This document shows, piece by piece, positions 1-11,393 of a DNA stretch of 64,000 nucleotides. How positions within the stretch are numbered: the stretch's first letter is position 1; the number at the start of each line of letters is the position of its first letter. Source of the DNA: Owenia fusiformis (lineage: Eukaryota; Annelida; Polychaeta; Sabellida; Oweniidae); assembly GCA_903813345.2 (NCBI GenBank), contig CAIIXF020000005.1:15443375-15507374 (forward strand). Reading direction: 5' to 3'. The notes beneath the pieces were generated by a model. That model was not told where the DNA came from. It did no database searches and worked only from the letters and a program-made list of their open reading frames with translations. The position numbers and the translations under genes are program-made.

Positions 1-16
1 GATATCTGACGAATTT

Positions 17-62
17 AAAAATGTCCAGTAAAAGAAAATATTATCTGTTCAATATAAGAAAT
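17..62 (+). repeat. MITE fragment at window edge
   Basis: About 45 bases match the interior of the element at 9199-9526 (near 9357-9404) almost base for base, including the shared stretch TCCAGTAAAAGAAAATATTA. Only this piece is present, so it is a truncated copy. Bases 63-150 show nothing else I can name. Confidence 0.5.
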
Positions 63-200
63 AATTAAGAGATAATTATAACATACATGTATTATAATGA
101 GAGCCCTTATTGAGGAGATAGATACTTAGTAGATAGTGGTGATCTATAAGGGCTTTGTGTAAAAAACCTCCTACCTCATAGCCACCTACCCAGCTACGAG

Positions 201-880
201 GGACATGATACAGTCATTGAAGGGTTCAATTTTAAAGATTTTTAATTCTCAAAATAGCTCAAATTATTAACATTTCTACAATTACGACTTTATTTTATGA
301 CTAAACAAATGACAGATACATAAATTAAGGCATATGGTACGCATTGTGATGTGTAATGACCCGAGGGCCCCAGGGGAATAATTGATTAATGACCGCGTAC
401 ATAGTAGTGTTGTCGCGATTAATCGATACATCGCGATATACATTGCCAAAGCTGATTCTGGCGATGCATCGATGTCTGAAACAAAAACATCGATGTTTTT
501 AAAAAAATTTAATTTGGTAAAAATCACCCTGTCTTATCTTATTTTGTCGGAATCGCTTACCTTTCTCATGTCTTATTTCATTTTCCAATGTTTTCTGATA
601 TTCTTTCGCTTTAAAACTGTTTTAGCCAGTCGAAATGAACCATTAATCAAAAAAATTTACTTTCATTTCCCGTTACTAGAAGTTCCCGGATGTACAAGCG
701 TACTCTTATTAATATGTTCTGTTCACTATTTCAGTGCACTTTTCTCGAACTTTTTCTCGATGCACATCGCTATGTGCATCGATGTTTACTACTGAAAATT
801 GCTGATGCATCGATGTACATTTATGGCACATCGCGGCAACACTAGTGCAAAATTGAACCTTTCAAAGACTTATCATGTCC
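201..880. mobile_element. nested TIR element with CATCGATG motifs
   Basis: It interrupts the left terminal repeat of the element at 151-4921; the uninterrupted right copy shows where it went in. Its ends are inverted copies of about 34 bp (left GGACATGATACAGTC, right GACTTATCATGTCC). The palindrome CATCGATG occurs at 467, 488, 777 and 808. A 137-codon open frame at 382-795 looks like chance reading of AT-rich sequence and resembles no domain I know. Confidence 0.6.
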
Positions 881-1748
881 ACGGTGTCCGATACTACCCA
901 ACGTAAATCGTTCCGGACTTGTTTTTCATAACCATTGGGACTTGCTTTATGGAAAGAAGTAGAGGTAGGTTTGTAAATTTGGTTTTGAAATTGCTTTCAC
1001 TTGACTTTATGTAAATATAATACAATTAGATAACATACCATACTATATACCCTATATTCAGGCACCCGCAAACGCCTTTTTTGTTCGAACCGTTTGCTAT
1101 AGTCTTGTTATTTCGGGATGTGAGCGATTCTGCCAGTGTTTTCACCTATTTTGCTGATAATCACCAGCCTGCCTTGTATCCAATGAATACACCGATTCAT
1201 AATGAAAGTAGCCATATTGTGAACGAAAATCATGATTTAAAATGGTTTAAATGAGTAGCAATTGTCGAAAGATCATTTTTTAGATTTAACCATTTGGACT
1301 TGACCTAAATATTCCAGTTAATGACGTTGACTTGTTATTGGAACGTTTCTGACTTGTGTTATTGGAACGTTTCTGACTTGTAGAACACAATGAACCATTT
1401 TTAAGTGTGGAACAGCTCCATAAACTTTATAGATTTCCAACAAATCACCATCTGAGTGGATGAGGAAAGTGGAAGAAGTTGTCTGAATGATACTATCTAA
1501 ATGATCATCATTAATTAAACGTATTAAGAGATATTTGTCAAGGTTGAATTAGGGAATCATTACAGATGTTCTTTACTTGATACTTTCAAGGGGCAAGAAT
1601 GCATGTAGAGGGAAAAGTTGATTTTTACTTTTTCTTGTGTTTTGCCTCTTCGCTTTTTTAAGGACTTCACTCGTCGCTATGTTTAATTTGCCTATGAAAA
1701 ATGTGAGCATAAGTTTGCCTCAAATAAGACTTTAAAACACCCTTATTA

Positions 1749-3439
1749 TCCCACCGAACGAAGTTCGAGGGGGATATAGAAAAGCCGTCGTGCAGTCAAC
1801 TGGAAGATGCAACAAACAGAGTTACCAGCCTGGGAAATAAACTACAATGTCAAGGCTACAGGAGCAACATACTAAATTCGTATACTAAAGCTATAACAAG
1901 AAATAAATGGATATGTACTAAATACAATATGCAGGAGAATATCATCATGAAGGACTGGAAAATTAATGAGAGAAGAGAACATTAACAAATGAATATGAAA
2001 CAGTATCTTCTCCGCAAAGAGGGTAAACTAAGATGACAAATCAGCATAAGACCAACAGTAAGGGGAAGGGGAGAGTTTTCCGGCCGGATCAAAACGTTTA
2101 ACCCACCTATGCGCAGTCTCAAGTCTGTGGACCCTGAAGAAAGATAAGTAACATCGCAATCAAATCAAGACAAAGAAAGAAGAAAATGAATGAAGAAACC
2201 AATGCAGCAACAACAAATGACGTCCGTCCGTTCGTCCGTTCGTGTGTCCGGGCAATAACTCAAATACCGGTTGACGGATTTCATTCAAATTTTATAGGCT
2301 TATGCCTTATGGGTGTAGGACCTCTGCTTGAGAAGGAATTTTCAATATGGCTGCTTAATTCAAAATGGTGGCCATTTTTCGGAAAAAATATAATCTTTAA
2401 TAATTCAAAATACTAGTGGATGGATTTGGTTCAAATTTTATATGCTGTTGCCTGGGTACAAAGGAGCCTAGCTCAAGAAGACATTTTCAAGATGGCCGCC
2501 AAATTTCAAAATGGCGGCCATTTTCGTAAAAAAACGTTATAACTCAAATGCCATTAAATGGATTTGGTTCAAATTTTAGATGCTGATGCTTAGGGACATA
2601 GGAGCTCTGCTCGAGAAAGGATTTTCAAGATGGCAGCTAAATTTCAAAATGGCAGCCATTTTTCATAAAAAAACGTTATCTTTGAAAACTTAAATACCAT
2701 TGAATGGATTTGGTTTGAATTTTAGAAGCTGATGCATAGGGACATAGGAGCTCTGCTCGAGAAAGGATTTTCAAGATGGCAGCTAAATTTCAAAATGGCG
2801 GCCATTTTTCGTAAAAAAACATTATCTTTGATAACTCAATTACCATTGAATGGATTTGGTTCAAATTTTACATGATGATACCTAGGGATACAGGAGCTCT
2901 GCTCGAGAAGGGAATTTCAAGGTGGTAGCTAAATTTCAAAATGGCCGCCATTTTCCATAAAAGAACGTAACCTTTGATAACTCAAATACCAAATGACGGA
3001 TTTGGTTCAAATTCTATATGCTGATGCCTAGAGACAAAGAAGTTCTGCTCAAACATAAATTTTCAAGATGGCCACTGAATTTCAAAATGGCCGCCATTTT
3101 TCGTAAAAAAACGTAATTAATGATAACTCATATACCAGTGGATGGATTTGGTTCCAATTTTATATGCTGATGTTCAGGGAAAAAGGAGATCTGCTTCAGA
3201 AGAAATTTCAAAGGCATTAGCTGAATTTCAAAATGGCTGCCATTTTTCATTAAAAAAGTAATCTTTGATAACCCAAATACCATTTGATGGACATTCTCTG
3301 CTAAAGAAGAAATCTAAAGATGACAGCTGAATTTCAAAATGGCAACCATGTTTCATAAAAACACAATCTTTGATAATTCAAATACCAGTGGATGAATTTG
3401 GCTCAAATTTTTTATCAAAACATGTTTTGTTCGGTGGGA
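1749..3439. mobile_element. element bounded by 11-bp inverted ends, carrying a tandem array
   Basis: TCCCACCGAAC at 1749-1759 is repeated inverted as GTTCGGTGGGA at 3429-3439. The interior contains a short run of GTCC/GTTC units near 2221 and then the 146-bp tandem array. No coding region was recognised. Target duplications were not identified, so the exact borders are uncertain. Confidence 0.45.
2220..3420 (+). repeat. tandem array, unit about 146 bp, about 8 copies
   Basis: The phrase TTTCAAAATGG recurs near 2357, 2511, 2641, 2786, 2932, 3080, 3226 and 3331, mostly 145-148 bases apart, with a shortened last unit. Each unit also carries GGATTTGGTTCAAATTTTA and an ATGGCGGCCATTTT palindrome. 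Copies have diverged by substitutions and small deletions. Confidence 0.85.
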
Positions 3440-4217
3440 TTTGCTACTCCGTGGAGTTGCTGTTTTTCTAGTTGGCTTTAAACTGACTTCCATGCTTATA
3501 TTAATGCTAAGCAAGAAGTTAAGTGAAAGTTGAGAAGAAATAATTAGTTTTAATCGTTATTTACTGTTAAAAATCTGAAGAGGACTTCCTCCTTTATCGA
3601 GGTACCATCATCAAATGACAGCTTTGAGCCTAATTTATCACACATCCGGAATCCATAATCCTGTGTTTTGTAACACCATATGCCTTTATCACGAAAAGGG
3701 ACGTCAAGCCTGAATAAATCGGAGGGGTGGTCCCTCTTGAAGTGTTCAAAGAATATATTTTTATCTGCACTTTTAAAAGTGCATTCGTGGCGCTTGTTTC
3801 TGGGAACTGAAATTACAAAATGTGTGAATATTTAGTACCAGAACTCCTCTAAAACATATCATACTAAGTGCAATTTTTCCAGAAGCATAGACAATTCATC
3901 AAGCAACGAAACGTATAAATACCATTACAAGAAAATTCCCAATCGTTTTTTGTATCACGTTGTGTACAATTCGCAGTCGTTCAACTAGTGATTATAAGAC
4001 AAGTCCGTGTCAGAATAACGACCATTCGCCGTCGTTAACTCCAACTTTAACATTACGGTCATTTATGGAAATTTGAAGGTACAGATAGTTAAAATATTAA
4101 CACAATCTTTAATGTAGTGAATATTGTTCCACGTTGTTAAGTGATTTTTTTGTTTAAACATAGTTAAATGACACTAATGCAGATTTAGAGCATATTTCTG
4201 GCATTTTTGTTATTTAA

Positions 4218-4631
4218 GGTCAGGGTGCATGATGGAAAATTTTCTGCATTCCTCAATTGAGTCACATGTTATTTTTCAAACAAGAATCACTCCTTCCCTT
4301 CAGTGTCTATATCTTCCAGTTTTGCACAAAGAGTGCACTTATGTGCCTAGAAAAGACTTGTGAGAAGAATGTTTTGATAAAGTGTATAAAAAACAAGAAA
4401 ATTCAGTGAAAAAAATCAGAAAATTTTCAGAAATTTTTTTCACTGAATTTTCTCATTTTTTATACATTTTACAAAACAAACCTTCTCACAAGGCTTTTCT
4501 AGGCACAGAAGTGCACTCTTTGTGCAAACTTGGAAGATGTAGACAATGTGGGGAAGGAGTTATTCATGTTTGAAAAATAACATGCGACTCAATTGAGGAA
4601 TGCAGAAAATTTCCCAACATGCACCCTGTCC
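4218..4631. mobile_element. piggyBac-type foldback MITE (TTAA target)
   Basis: The element is a near-complete palindrome of 414 bp. It starts GGTCAGGGTGCAT and ends ATGCACCCTGTCC, and the arms meet near 4425. It is flanked on both sides by TTAA (4214-4217 and 4632-4635), the target duplication of piggyBac elements. The open frame at 4382-4573 is part of the palindrome, not a gene. Confidence 0.8.
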
Positions 4632-5254
4632 TTAATGCCGATAAATATGAACTATGGTGGCACGATCGCCAGAATAGATATGTGGGAATGAAAAAGAATG
4701 TTTCATGTAGAAGTTAGTGTATGTATTTTTCTAAACGATTGAATTATATTACCTTTTTGAGCCATTCTGATAAATGTCTCATCTCATTCTCCTACGAAAT
4801 CAAGTCCAAATGGTTATGAAAAACAAGTCCAGAACGATTTACGTTGGGTAGTATCGGACACCGTGATGTCCAACGTACGTGGGTAGGTGGGTATGAGGTA
4901 GGTTTTTTTATATATAAAGCCATCTATTTTAGTAGTTCGACTTGCTTGGGCCAATTCAAAATTTCAGATTAGAGGATACAGTCTAACCCCCCCCCCCCCC
5001 TCTGCACTCTTATTCCCCACTAAAGGACCGACCCGTGCATAGAACAGTGTAAACAGTGTAAAAAGGTCCATGTGACCGACCTTTATAACGATATAATCCA
5101 ATTCAAATGAGCCTGATCATCATTCATCATCCATGTTCAATGTTTTTTTTATAAAAATTATTAAAATTGCAATAAAAGACAGCAATTAGCTCGGTAGGAT
5201 CAACTCTGTATTTCAATTCTAATTTCTGAAATTGAACTTGAAACATTCATGTAC

Positions 5255-5351
5255 CTCCACCTGCAGTCATCATGGAGATTCCGGCTAGCATAAAGCGCAT
5301 GGCATCTTCAGGAATACCACCATAGTTTACGTGCTGCTTCCTTTCCGCCAT
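5255..5351 (-). CDS. candidate first coding exon of an unidentified gene
   Basis: On the minus strand an ATG in good context (AACAACAATGG) opens 32 codons, followed by a donor GTACAT after the first base of codon 33. The peptide begins MAERKQHVNYGG and continues IPEDAMRFMLAG, then a Met/Gly-rich stretch that could start a membrane segment. If unspliced, the frame stops at once. Later exons would lie below 5255, where the window is filled by transposons, or outside it. I do not recognise the family. The coding call rests on composition, start context and donor only. Confidence 0.4.
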
Positions 5352-5459
5352 TGTTGTTTATGTCAAGGTGAGTAGCCAAAAACCTTTCTTGGTAAATTCA
5401 AATCGCGCGAAATTCAAATTTCAAATTGTCAAGTGCTCAGGGACTCAGGGTCTATAGTT

Positions 5460-6150
5460 TTCAGTGGGGGGCCCAAATTTGATACTGGAAAAATATTTTG
5501 GCCCCCCCCCCAACCAAAATTCGGGCCCAAATTTTGAAAATTAAGGCCTATTTTTGAAAAAAGGCCAAATTATGACAAAAAAGACCCATTTTAGAGGTCC
5601 TACAAAATTTTGTGGCCCATATAACTAAAAAATTTCTGGGCCAACTAAAGGGGGGGGGGTCCCATGGAGTCCGTTACAGGAATAAAAATCCTAGAGTTGC
5701 ACACTTGCCAACCTAGAAAACTACTTATCGAATCATACGACCTTAGTGGGGGTCGTAGGATGCGATAAGAAAAACACTCCTTGTTCCGCCCCACTGACAT
5801 GCTTTAACTAATTAGTAGACTCTCGGTGTCAGAATGGTAGCAAGCCCAACCAAGGGCAGAAGCGGTATGACGCAAATTGGTCCCGGTTGCATTGCAACTA
5901 ACTAATGGGGGGGGGGGGTGCCATGGGATCGGACTCCTCCATGGCACCCCCTTTAGTGGGCCCAGAAATTCTTTTTAAATGTTTTGGCCCCTAAATTTTG
6001 TAGGGCCTCAAAAAATGGGCCTTTTTGGACATAATTATTTTTTTTAGGCCAATTCATAAAAAAGGCCTTAATTTGATTTTTGGTTTTAGGGGCCCAAAAT
6101 TTCTTGTCCAGAATTATTTTTCCAGACTCACAATTTGGCCCTCCCCCTTG
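5460..6150. repeat. long inverted repeat with central hairpin
   Basis: Arms at about 5460-5665 and 5905-6150 are imperfect inverted copies rich in GGGCCC, GGCCTTA and G/C runs. The spacer holds a strong stem: 5724-5742 pairs with 5751-5769 (17 of 19 positions) around an 8-base loop. This looks like a foldback DNA element. No ORF was seen. Confidence 0.65.
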
Positions 6151-6569
6151 TTAATTTCTGCATCCGCCACTGCGCTGTGACCCAGAAAATATTTTTGATT
6201 TAACTTCTATTATTTATTTTAATGGCTGTCAATAGACTAAATTTATTATTAAGATATTCATAATTATGTCTCATCCATTTGATTAATTCTGCTGATATCT
6301 TAAAGTTGTAAACAATGCACATGTGACCCTTCCATCTAATTAAGTCAGAAAACCATTTTCATCCTGACCAATCTGAGTGCTTCAATTGGGAGTCAGGACA
6401 AGGTGTTATGCAAAATATCACCATCTTCCATTTGTTACAGAAACCAAACACCAACTACCGAACAATGTGCACAAACAAGTTGGAGACTAACAATATATCA
6501 CCCACTCAAGGTGATATAAAAACAGTGTATCATGGCAAATAAAGGAATGACAAGAATTGCTTATGAAGT

Positions 6570-7512
6570 TATTTTATACTTTATTGTAAAATGTTTTCTA
6601 GATTATACATATAGACAAACTGAATAATATCAGTCATACAGTTATGTACTATAGCAGTCTATATTTAGCTTGATTATTAACTATACTAGTGTTTAAGCGT
6701 ATGGAATATGAAAGTCTGACTGTTTCAGCTATAATACAGATAAAAAATAATCTCAATCTGTTTAACAAGTAATAATCATGCAGAATTTTTGGTTTTTGTA
6801 TCTCTTTAATTCATTAGTATTGCTTGAGACCCTGTACCCCCCCCCCCCTTAACAACAACAGGATAAAGAAGTGTATGGTCTTGAAGCAAGACTTTAATTC
6901 ATGAAGTGTAGTTATTGACAGGGAGAATAGTTAACTGTCCAAATAGTCCAAATATATAATTAATCAGGGGGCCATTAACAGAAACTTTGTAGAGTGAAGA
7001 ATTAGTAAAATCCATTGTTCTCTGTGACATCATTATATCCATGGTTACAACAATTGATTAATGAATTCATAACTTTACGAAGTTCCTGTTAATGTCCCCC
7101 CAGGTCTCCTTCTCCCTGCTCTGTTAGCAGATGATTGTCAAAATCAGCATCCACTGTACACATATAAGCATATTACAAAATGTTGATTCACAAAAATCTC
7201 CAAAATGTTCAGAAACATGATTCTCAAATCTTCTCATTTTTGATTAAAATGTTCAGGTCCAGGTGACGGGAATACGTACTATTGATATACACTCAGTCTC
7301 AGAGACACTGCATCCAAATACTGTTTGATTTTTGTTTTGGAATGATTTCAGGGGAAGACGTTTTTATGTCTCTACTTCAGCGGCGGGGGTGCTTATTAGA
7401 CAGTCCTATTTCACACTATGGCAAATCTCAGCTTTCAAATATCAATTCAATCCACTGAAATTTCAGCATCCGTAAATGTTCACTAAAATACACCATTGAT
7501 CTGAAGAAAGGA
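6570..7512 (-). other. probable 3' UTR of the Rab gene
   Basis: This gene-free stretch lies directly downstream of the Rab stop codon. A minus-strand AATAAA-type signal is present near 6579-6584 (TTTATT on the plus strand). A foldback repeat sits at 6967-7101. The UTR extent is inferred; only the stop codon and the signal are seen. 6151-6569 shows nothing recognisable. Confidence 0.35.
6967..7101. repeat. short foldback repeat
   Basis: GGGGGCCATTAACAG at the left is matched inverted by CTGTTAATGTCCCCCC at the right. The arms extend about 40 bases with mismatches. It is probably a small MITE. Confidence 0.6.
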
Positions 7513-10500
7513 CTAACATTTACATTTACTAGCGCCCTCTTTAGATACAGACTGAGATTGCTTTAGTTTGATGTTAGCACCATCGGCTTCATTGTCTCTA
7601 CCTGCGTCACTAGATGAGTCTAACATGTCATACTTCATCATCATCTCCTCAATCAAGAATCTGAAATCAACAAAAGGATATCATACAACATTGAAAATTA
7701 TACGGACTTCTTGTCTATTTTCAGGCCCATAGCAAGATTTTGCCGAGGGGTGGGGTTCACTTTCCAAGAAAATTCAGGGGAGTTCCCATTTGACAACTTG
7801 GTACTTTGAAAAGTGCTCAGAATGGTGGAAAATTGCACTATTTTGAAATAATTGCTGTCCATTACCATTAGGGACTGACTTTTCACACTATACCATAACT
7901 TTTTTCTTAATGGATATATTATACTGAGTTTGTTAATCACAGCTTTTATTGATCAAATGGGATCTTAATGATCTCTTTTAGTTTCCATACAAAACAGTTA
8001 AATATAATATTTCTTTTAAAGGGGCAACAAGGACTGTAGAGAGAAAATTCGAAAATTTTTATTTTTTCTGAGCTATCAGGTCAATATTTGGCTTAACACC
8101 TTCTTTGACATACCTACTTTCTTAAAATGTTTGTATAAACTATCAATCTTGGCATTAAAAAGTGTAAATTCAGTTCAAAGCTTCTATAAAGGGAGTCACA
8201 CTTATAGATTTTTAAGATCTACCACTTTTCAAGAGGAATATCGGCTGAAATAATGTTCATCCAGGGAGTTTCTTTGAAGATAATGAAAATATATGTTAGT
8301 CTTGATGAAATATCCAAACTTAAATATATTTTGACACTGGTTGATGATCATTGAATGGACCCCGCACTAATTGTTGCACCTTTAAGGTAGTTCCGAACAA
8401 AATAATTTTGAAATAAAAAAATTTGTCAATGTATTGATTAATAATTACTTCATTGCTTCTTCCACCATGAGGTTCTCTTTCACTGATATCTCCGTCCAAC
8501 CTATAAAGTCATTCTCCTTGCAGAAATTTTCAATCTCTGGTTGTTCCACCTCTCTGTGCTGTAAGTCACACTGAAATAAGATTTAGCAAGTTTGGATTAG
8601 ATCTACTAGCAAGTCCATAGTCAGAGAATGGGACTAAAAGGACTTGTGTGACTACCTCCTTCACAAAAATATTGACCAGGAGTATTATAAGAATTGAATT
8701 TTTTACTAAAAGATTTTAGTCTTGCCTCAGAATTGTGTACCCCCCCAGGGGGTGGTACAGTCTTGCAGCTAGACTATAAATTTTTGAATTGAAAATTATT
8801 TTAGCTTTTTGGGTCTCATTTTCAACAAGGGATTAACATCAAAATGTCATCAACTGGTGAACCACCAAATACTAACCACCACTGAATGCCAAACACAAAC
8901 AGCTGAACACTGTCCACAAAAAAGGTGGAGACTATAACAATATATCACCACATTTGAACTTACCTTATTTGCCAACAGAACACATGGTATATAACTCCCA
9001 TCTGGCAAGGTACATTTAGAGTCCAAGTCCATTTTCCACTTCAGAGAATTTTGGAAAGAGGTTTTCTGTGTAAGATCAAACATGATAACACATGCATGGG
9101 CATCTTTGTAATATACACGTGTCATAGAGGTAAATCGTTCTTGACCTGAAATTAAAGTGCACTTGACTTTTATAATATGAGTAATATTGAATTACTCAGA
9201 TGCGAGTAGGTAGTTACCAGTTTCGCCACCAGGTGGCTGATTCGGGGGAATTAACATGGCAGGGTATTACAGAATTCCCTTAAACTTGAATATTCATCAG
9301 TTTTAGTGGTTCACTTTTCATATTACCTTTATGTATCTGATAGTTATACAAATTAAAATATGTCCAGTAAAAGAAAATATTATCTGCCCAACACAAGAAA
9401 AGATATTTCACTTTTTGTGATTTTACAACATGGGGTCTATTTTACATGTAGATTCCAAATATGACATCAGTTTGACTGAATTGTGAATTTTGAATGACAT
9501 AAATCAAGATTATTTCTACTCGCATCTGGGATATTGTGTTTCTATAACTTTTACAAAATTTCAGCTCAAATGTTGCGAAATCGGAGTATTTTGAATATTT
9601 AATTTCAATTCAAGGAGGATTGGCTCCCAGAGTGCAACATCGATATTCTGTCCCAAATATGGGCATGTCGTGATACAAAATTCGAATTCAAACAGCCACC
9701 ATTTTGTTCACTTCAACATTTGAATCCTGAATTTTGGTTTTTATTTCCTAACGAAAAATTTCAAAACTCACAAGAAATGATCGAGGAATTATTGGTTCGA
9801 ATCTTTTGAACTGTTTATTTTGAATTTATAGTCGGTTATAATTTCAGAAAATAACGGCATTTTGACGTTTTCATTGTTGGAAAATATCGAGTTAATCCTC
9901 CTAGCTTGATTTCAATTGATGCTTCATAGTTATTGACAGTGAAAATTACACTTATGATAAAGAACATGGTGCATTACTATAATCAAATACAATGCAAAGT
10001 TGATATCGTATCCAAGTTATTAATAATATTCAAGGAGATTATCATATTAATCAATAATCATTACTTATAATGTACAACTTTATCTTTACAGAATATGAAG
10101 AGGAGTAAGTCCATAAATGAAACATAACTAAATAAACAACAATTTAAAATAAACAACTTTTAATAAGATGTTACATAAGTTCACTAAACCAGTTACATTT
10201 GCATTTCAGCATTGATCAGCAGGGATTTTTTGATGTTATTATATAAACCATTTTATGGCAGCTAATTAGTATTATATAATTTTTAGTATCAATTAGCTCC
10301 CTACTAATAAGAAATGAGAGCTAATTAGTCATTCAAAACATGATATACATATCAAACTTTTATGATAAATCGTGAATTATGATGTATCAATAAAAAATAA
10401 AATTAAAATTAAAACTCTCACCTGCAATGTCCCACAGCTGTAGTTTTATGTTGGTTTCTTCATTCCATTTTATTACTTTCAAGGCAAAATCAACTGCAAT

Positions 10501-11393
10501 AAAAATATGGCAAAACAATAATCAAATACCCTTTGCATTCGTTTGACTTCACTTCTTAAAAGAGAGCTTCGTCTTTAACTAGACTCTGCGCGCAGGGTAA
10601 TAATCAAAAGGAATCGACTAGTCTATTGTAGAATGGTTCGATGAAGTTCTGTATGGTGTGCATTATGCCAATAACATAGATGCAAGTAGGTAGTTACCAG
10701 TTTCGCCACCAGATGGCTAATTCTGGGGAAATAACATGGGGTCTATGGGGAATTTCCCCGACCTAAAAGTCACATTTTCAAAGAAAATTGAATTTTCAAA
10801 GTTGATAAACAATTTTCAAAACCTTATTTCTGTACTTTTACGTGTAGATTTCAAATATGACATTTCTTTGACTGAATTTTGAATATTTAATGACTTAAAT
10901 CAAGATTATTTCTACTCTCATCTAGTCTATTGGAATACCATGTTATTTTCAGGTAAACATAAGTCAATCGGCACATAGTTCACATCCTTCAATTGTGCTT
11001 AGATTTGCATTTATAAAAAAAGAGGTTTCGGTGACCTACTTTGTACTTTCATTGTATTTAGAATTAATATAAAACATTGAATTTCTTTTCATTTCTTTTA
11101 CATTTTAATTTTTTTTACAAAAAAGAGCATTTTGTGAAGCAATGAAAATACATGCTATCACACCTAAAAGCAAGTTATCAAAAGATCAGAATCCAGGGGT
11201 TTCACTAGAATTTCTAGATGCAAAATGTTATCTATGATCTACTATATTACTTACCACCAATCGTGCCTTTGTAATCTCTTCTGTATGTTTCATTAACATA
11301 TCTCTGGACAAATGAAGTCTTTCCAACAGTAGGATCTCCAATAATTATAATCTTAAAAAGTTTTTCTGATACAGAGCCCAGGTTTTCACTCAT
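7513..11393 (-). CDS. RAB29: Rab GTPase, Rab29/Rab32/Rab38 subfamily, best fit Rab29 (Rab7L1)
   Basis: This is a complete gene of five coding exons on the minus strand: 11393-11255, 10493-10422, 9145-8964, 8570-8449 and 7660-7513. All junctions keep phase and give 220 residues. Seen: P-loop GDPTVGKTS (residues 19-27), switch I region ending in Thr44 of KGTIG, WDIAGQERF (67-75), NKCD (130-133), TEISVKEN in the SAK position, and a C-terminal CKC. The CKC is a typical double-geranylgeranylation site. FTSMTRVYYKD and ACVIMFD resemble Rab29 more than Rab32/38. Family knowledge: these Rabs act on Golgi, endolysosomal and lysosome-related membranes, and Rab29 recruits LRRK2. A 5' UTR intron is likely (acceptor near 11535). 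The gene is head to head with ZNF277. Confidence 0.9.
7722..7862 (-). repeat. fragment of the GGCCCGTAGCCAG repeat family
   Basis: CAGGCCCATAGCAAGATTTT and the following GGGGTTCACTTT and CAGAATGGTG phrases match the element at 34244-34439 in the same order. The right end is missing. It lies in intron 4 of the Rab gene. Confidence 0.55.
9199..9526. mobile_element. MITE, GATGCGAGTAG termini, copy 1
   Basis: The ends GATGCGAGTAG and CTACTCGCATC are perfect inverted repeats. The interior matches the second copy at 10679-10922 at both ends (for example GTAGTTACCAGTTTCGCCAC). No coding sequence. It lies in intron 2 of the Rab gene. Confidence 0.8.
10529..10597. mobile_element. 69-bp mini-MITE, CCCT/AGGG ends with TA target
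   Basis: The sequence starts CCCTTTGCATTCG and ends GCGCGCAGGG with TA on both sides. It is nearly identical to 50459-50537 apart from a 10-base gap. It lies in intron 1 of the Rab gene. Confidence 0.65.
10679..10922. mobile_element. MITE, GATGCAAGTAG termini, copy 2
   Basis: A 244-bp relative of the element at 9199-9526 in the same orientation, with ends GATGCAAGTAG and CTACTCTCATC and TA flanks on both sides. The TA target suggests a Tc1/mariner-type or other TA-targeting source. Confidence 0.75.

Larger units (their letters stand above)
151..4921. mobile_element. composite TIR DNA transposon (non-autonomous), Mutator-like by target site
   Basis: The two ends are inverted copies. The left end starts GGCTTT and runs into CCTCCTACCTCATA; the right end runs TATGAGGTAGG to AAAGCC. 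Further in, the block GTCCGATACTACCCAACG near 886 is repeated inverted near 4840. The flanks ATCTATAAG and ATCTATTTT could be a diverged 9-bp target duplication. No transposase ORF was seen. The element has been broken by later insertions at 201-880, 1749-3439 and 4218-4631. It probably lies in an intron or 3' flank of the minus-strand gene whose first exon is at 5255-5351. Confidence 0.55.

Noticed and set aside
382-795. 137-codon plus-strand ORF
   Set aside because: Lies wholly in a TIR insertion; Phe/Ile/Ser-rich composition of AT-rich chance frames and no motif.
1741-3440. LTR retrotransposon or endogenous virus
   Set aside because: No reverse transcriptase, integrase, gag or long direct terminal repeats; the ends are inverted.
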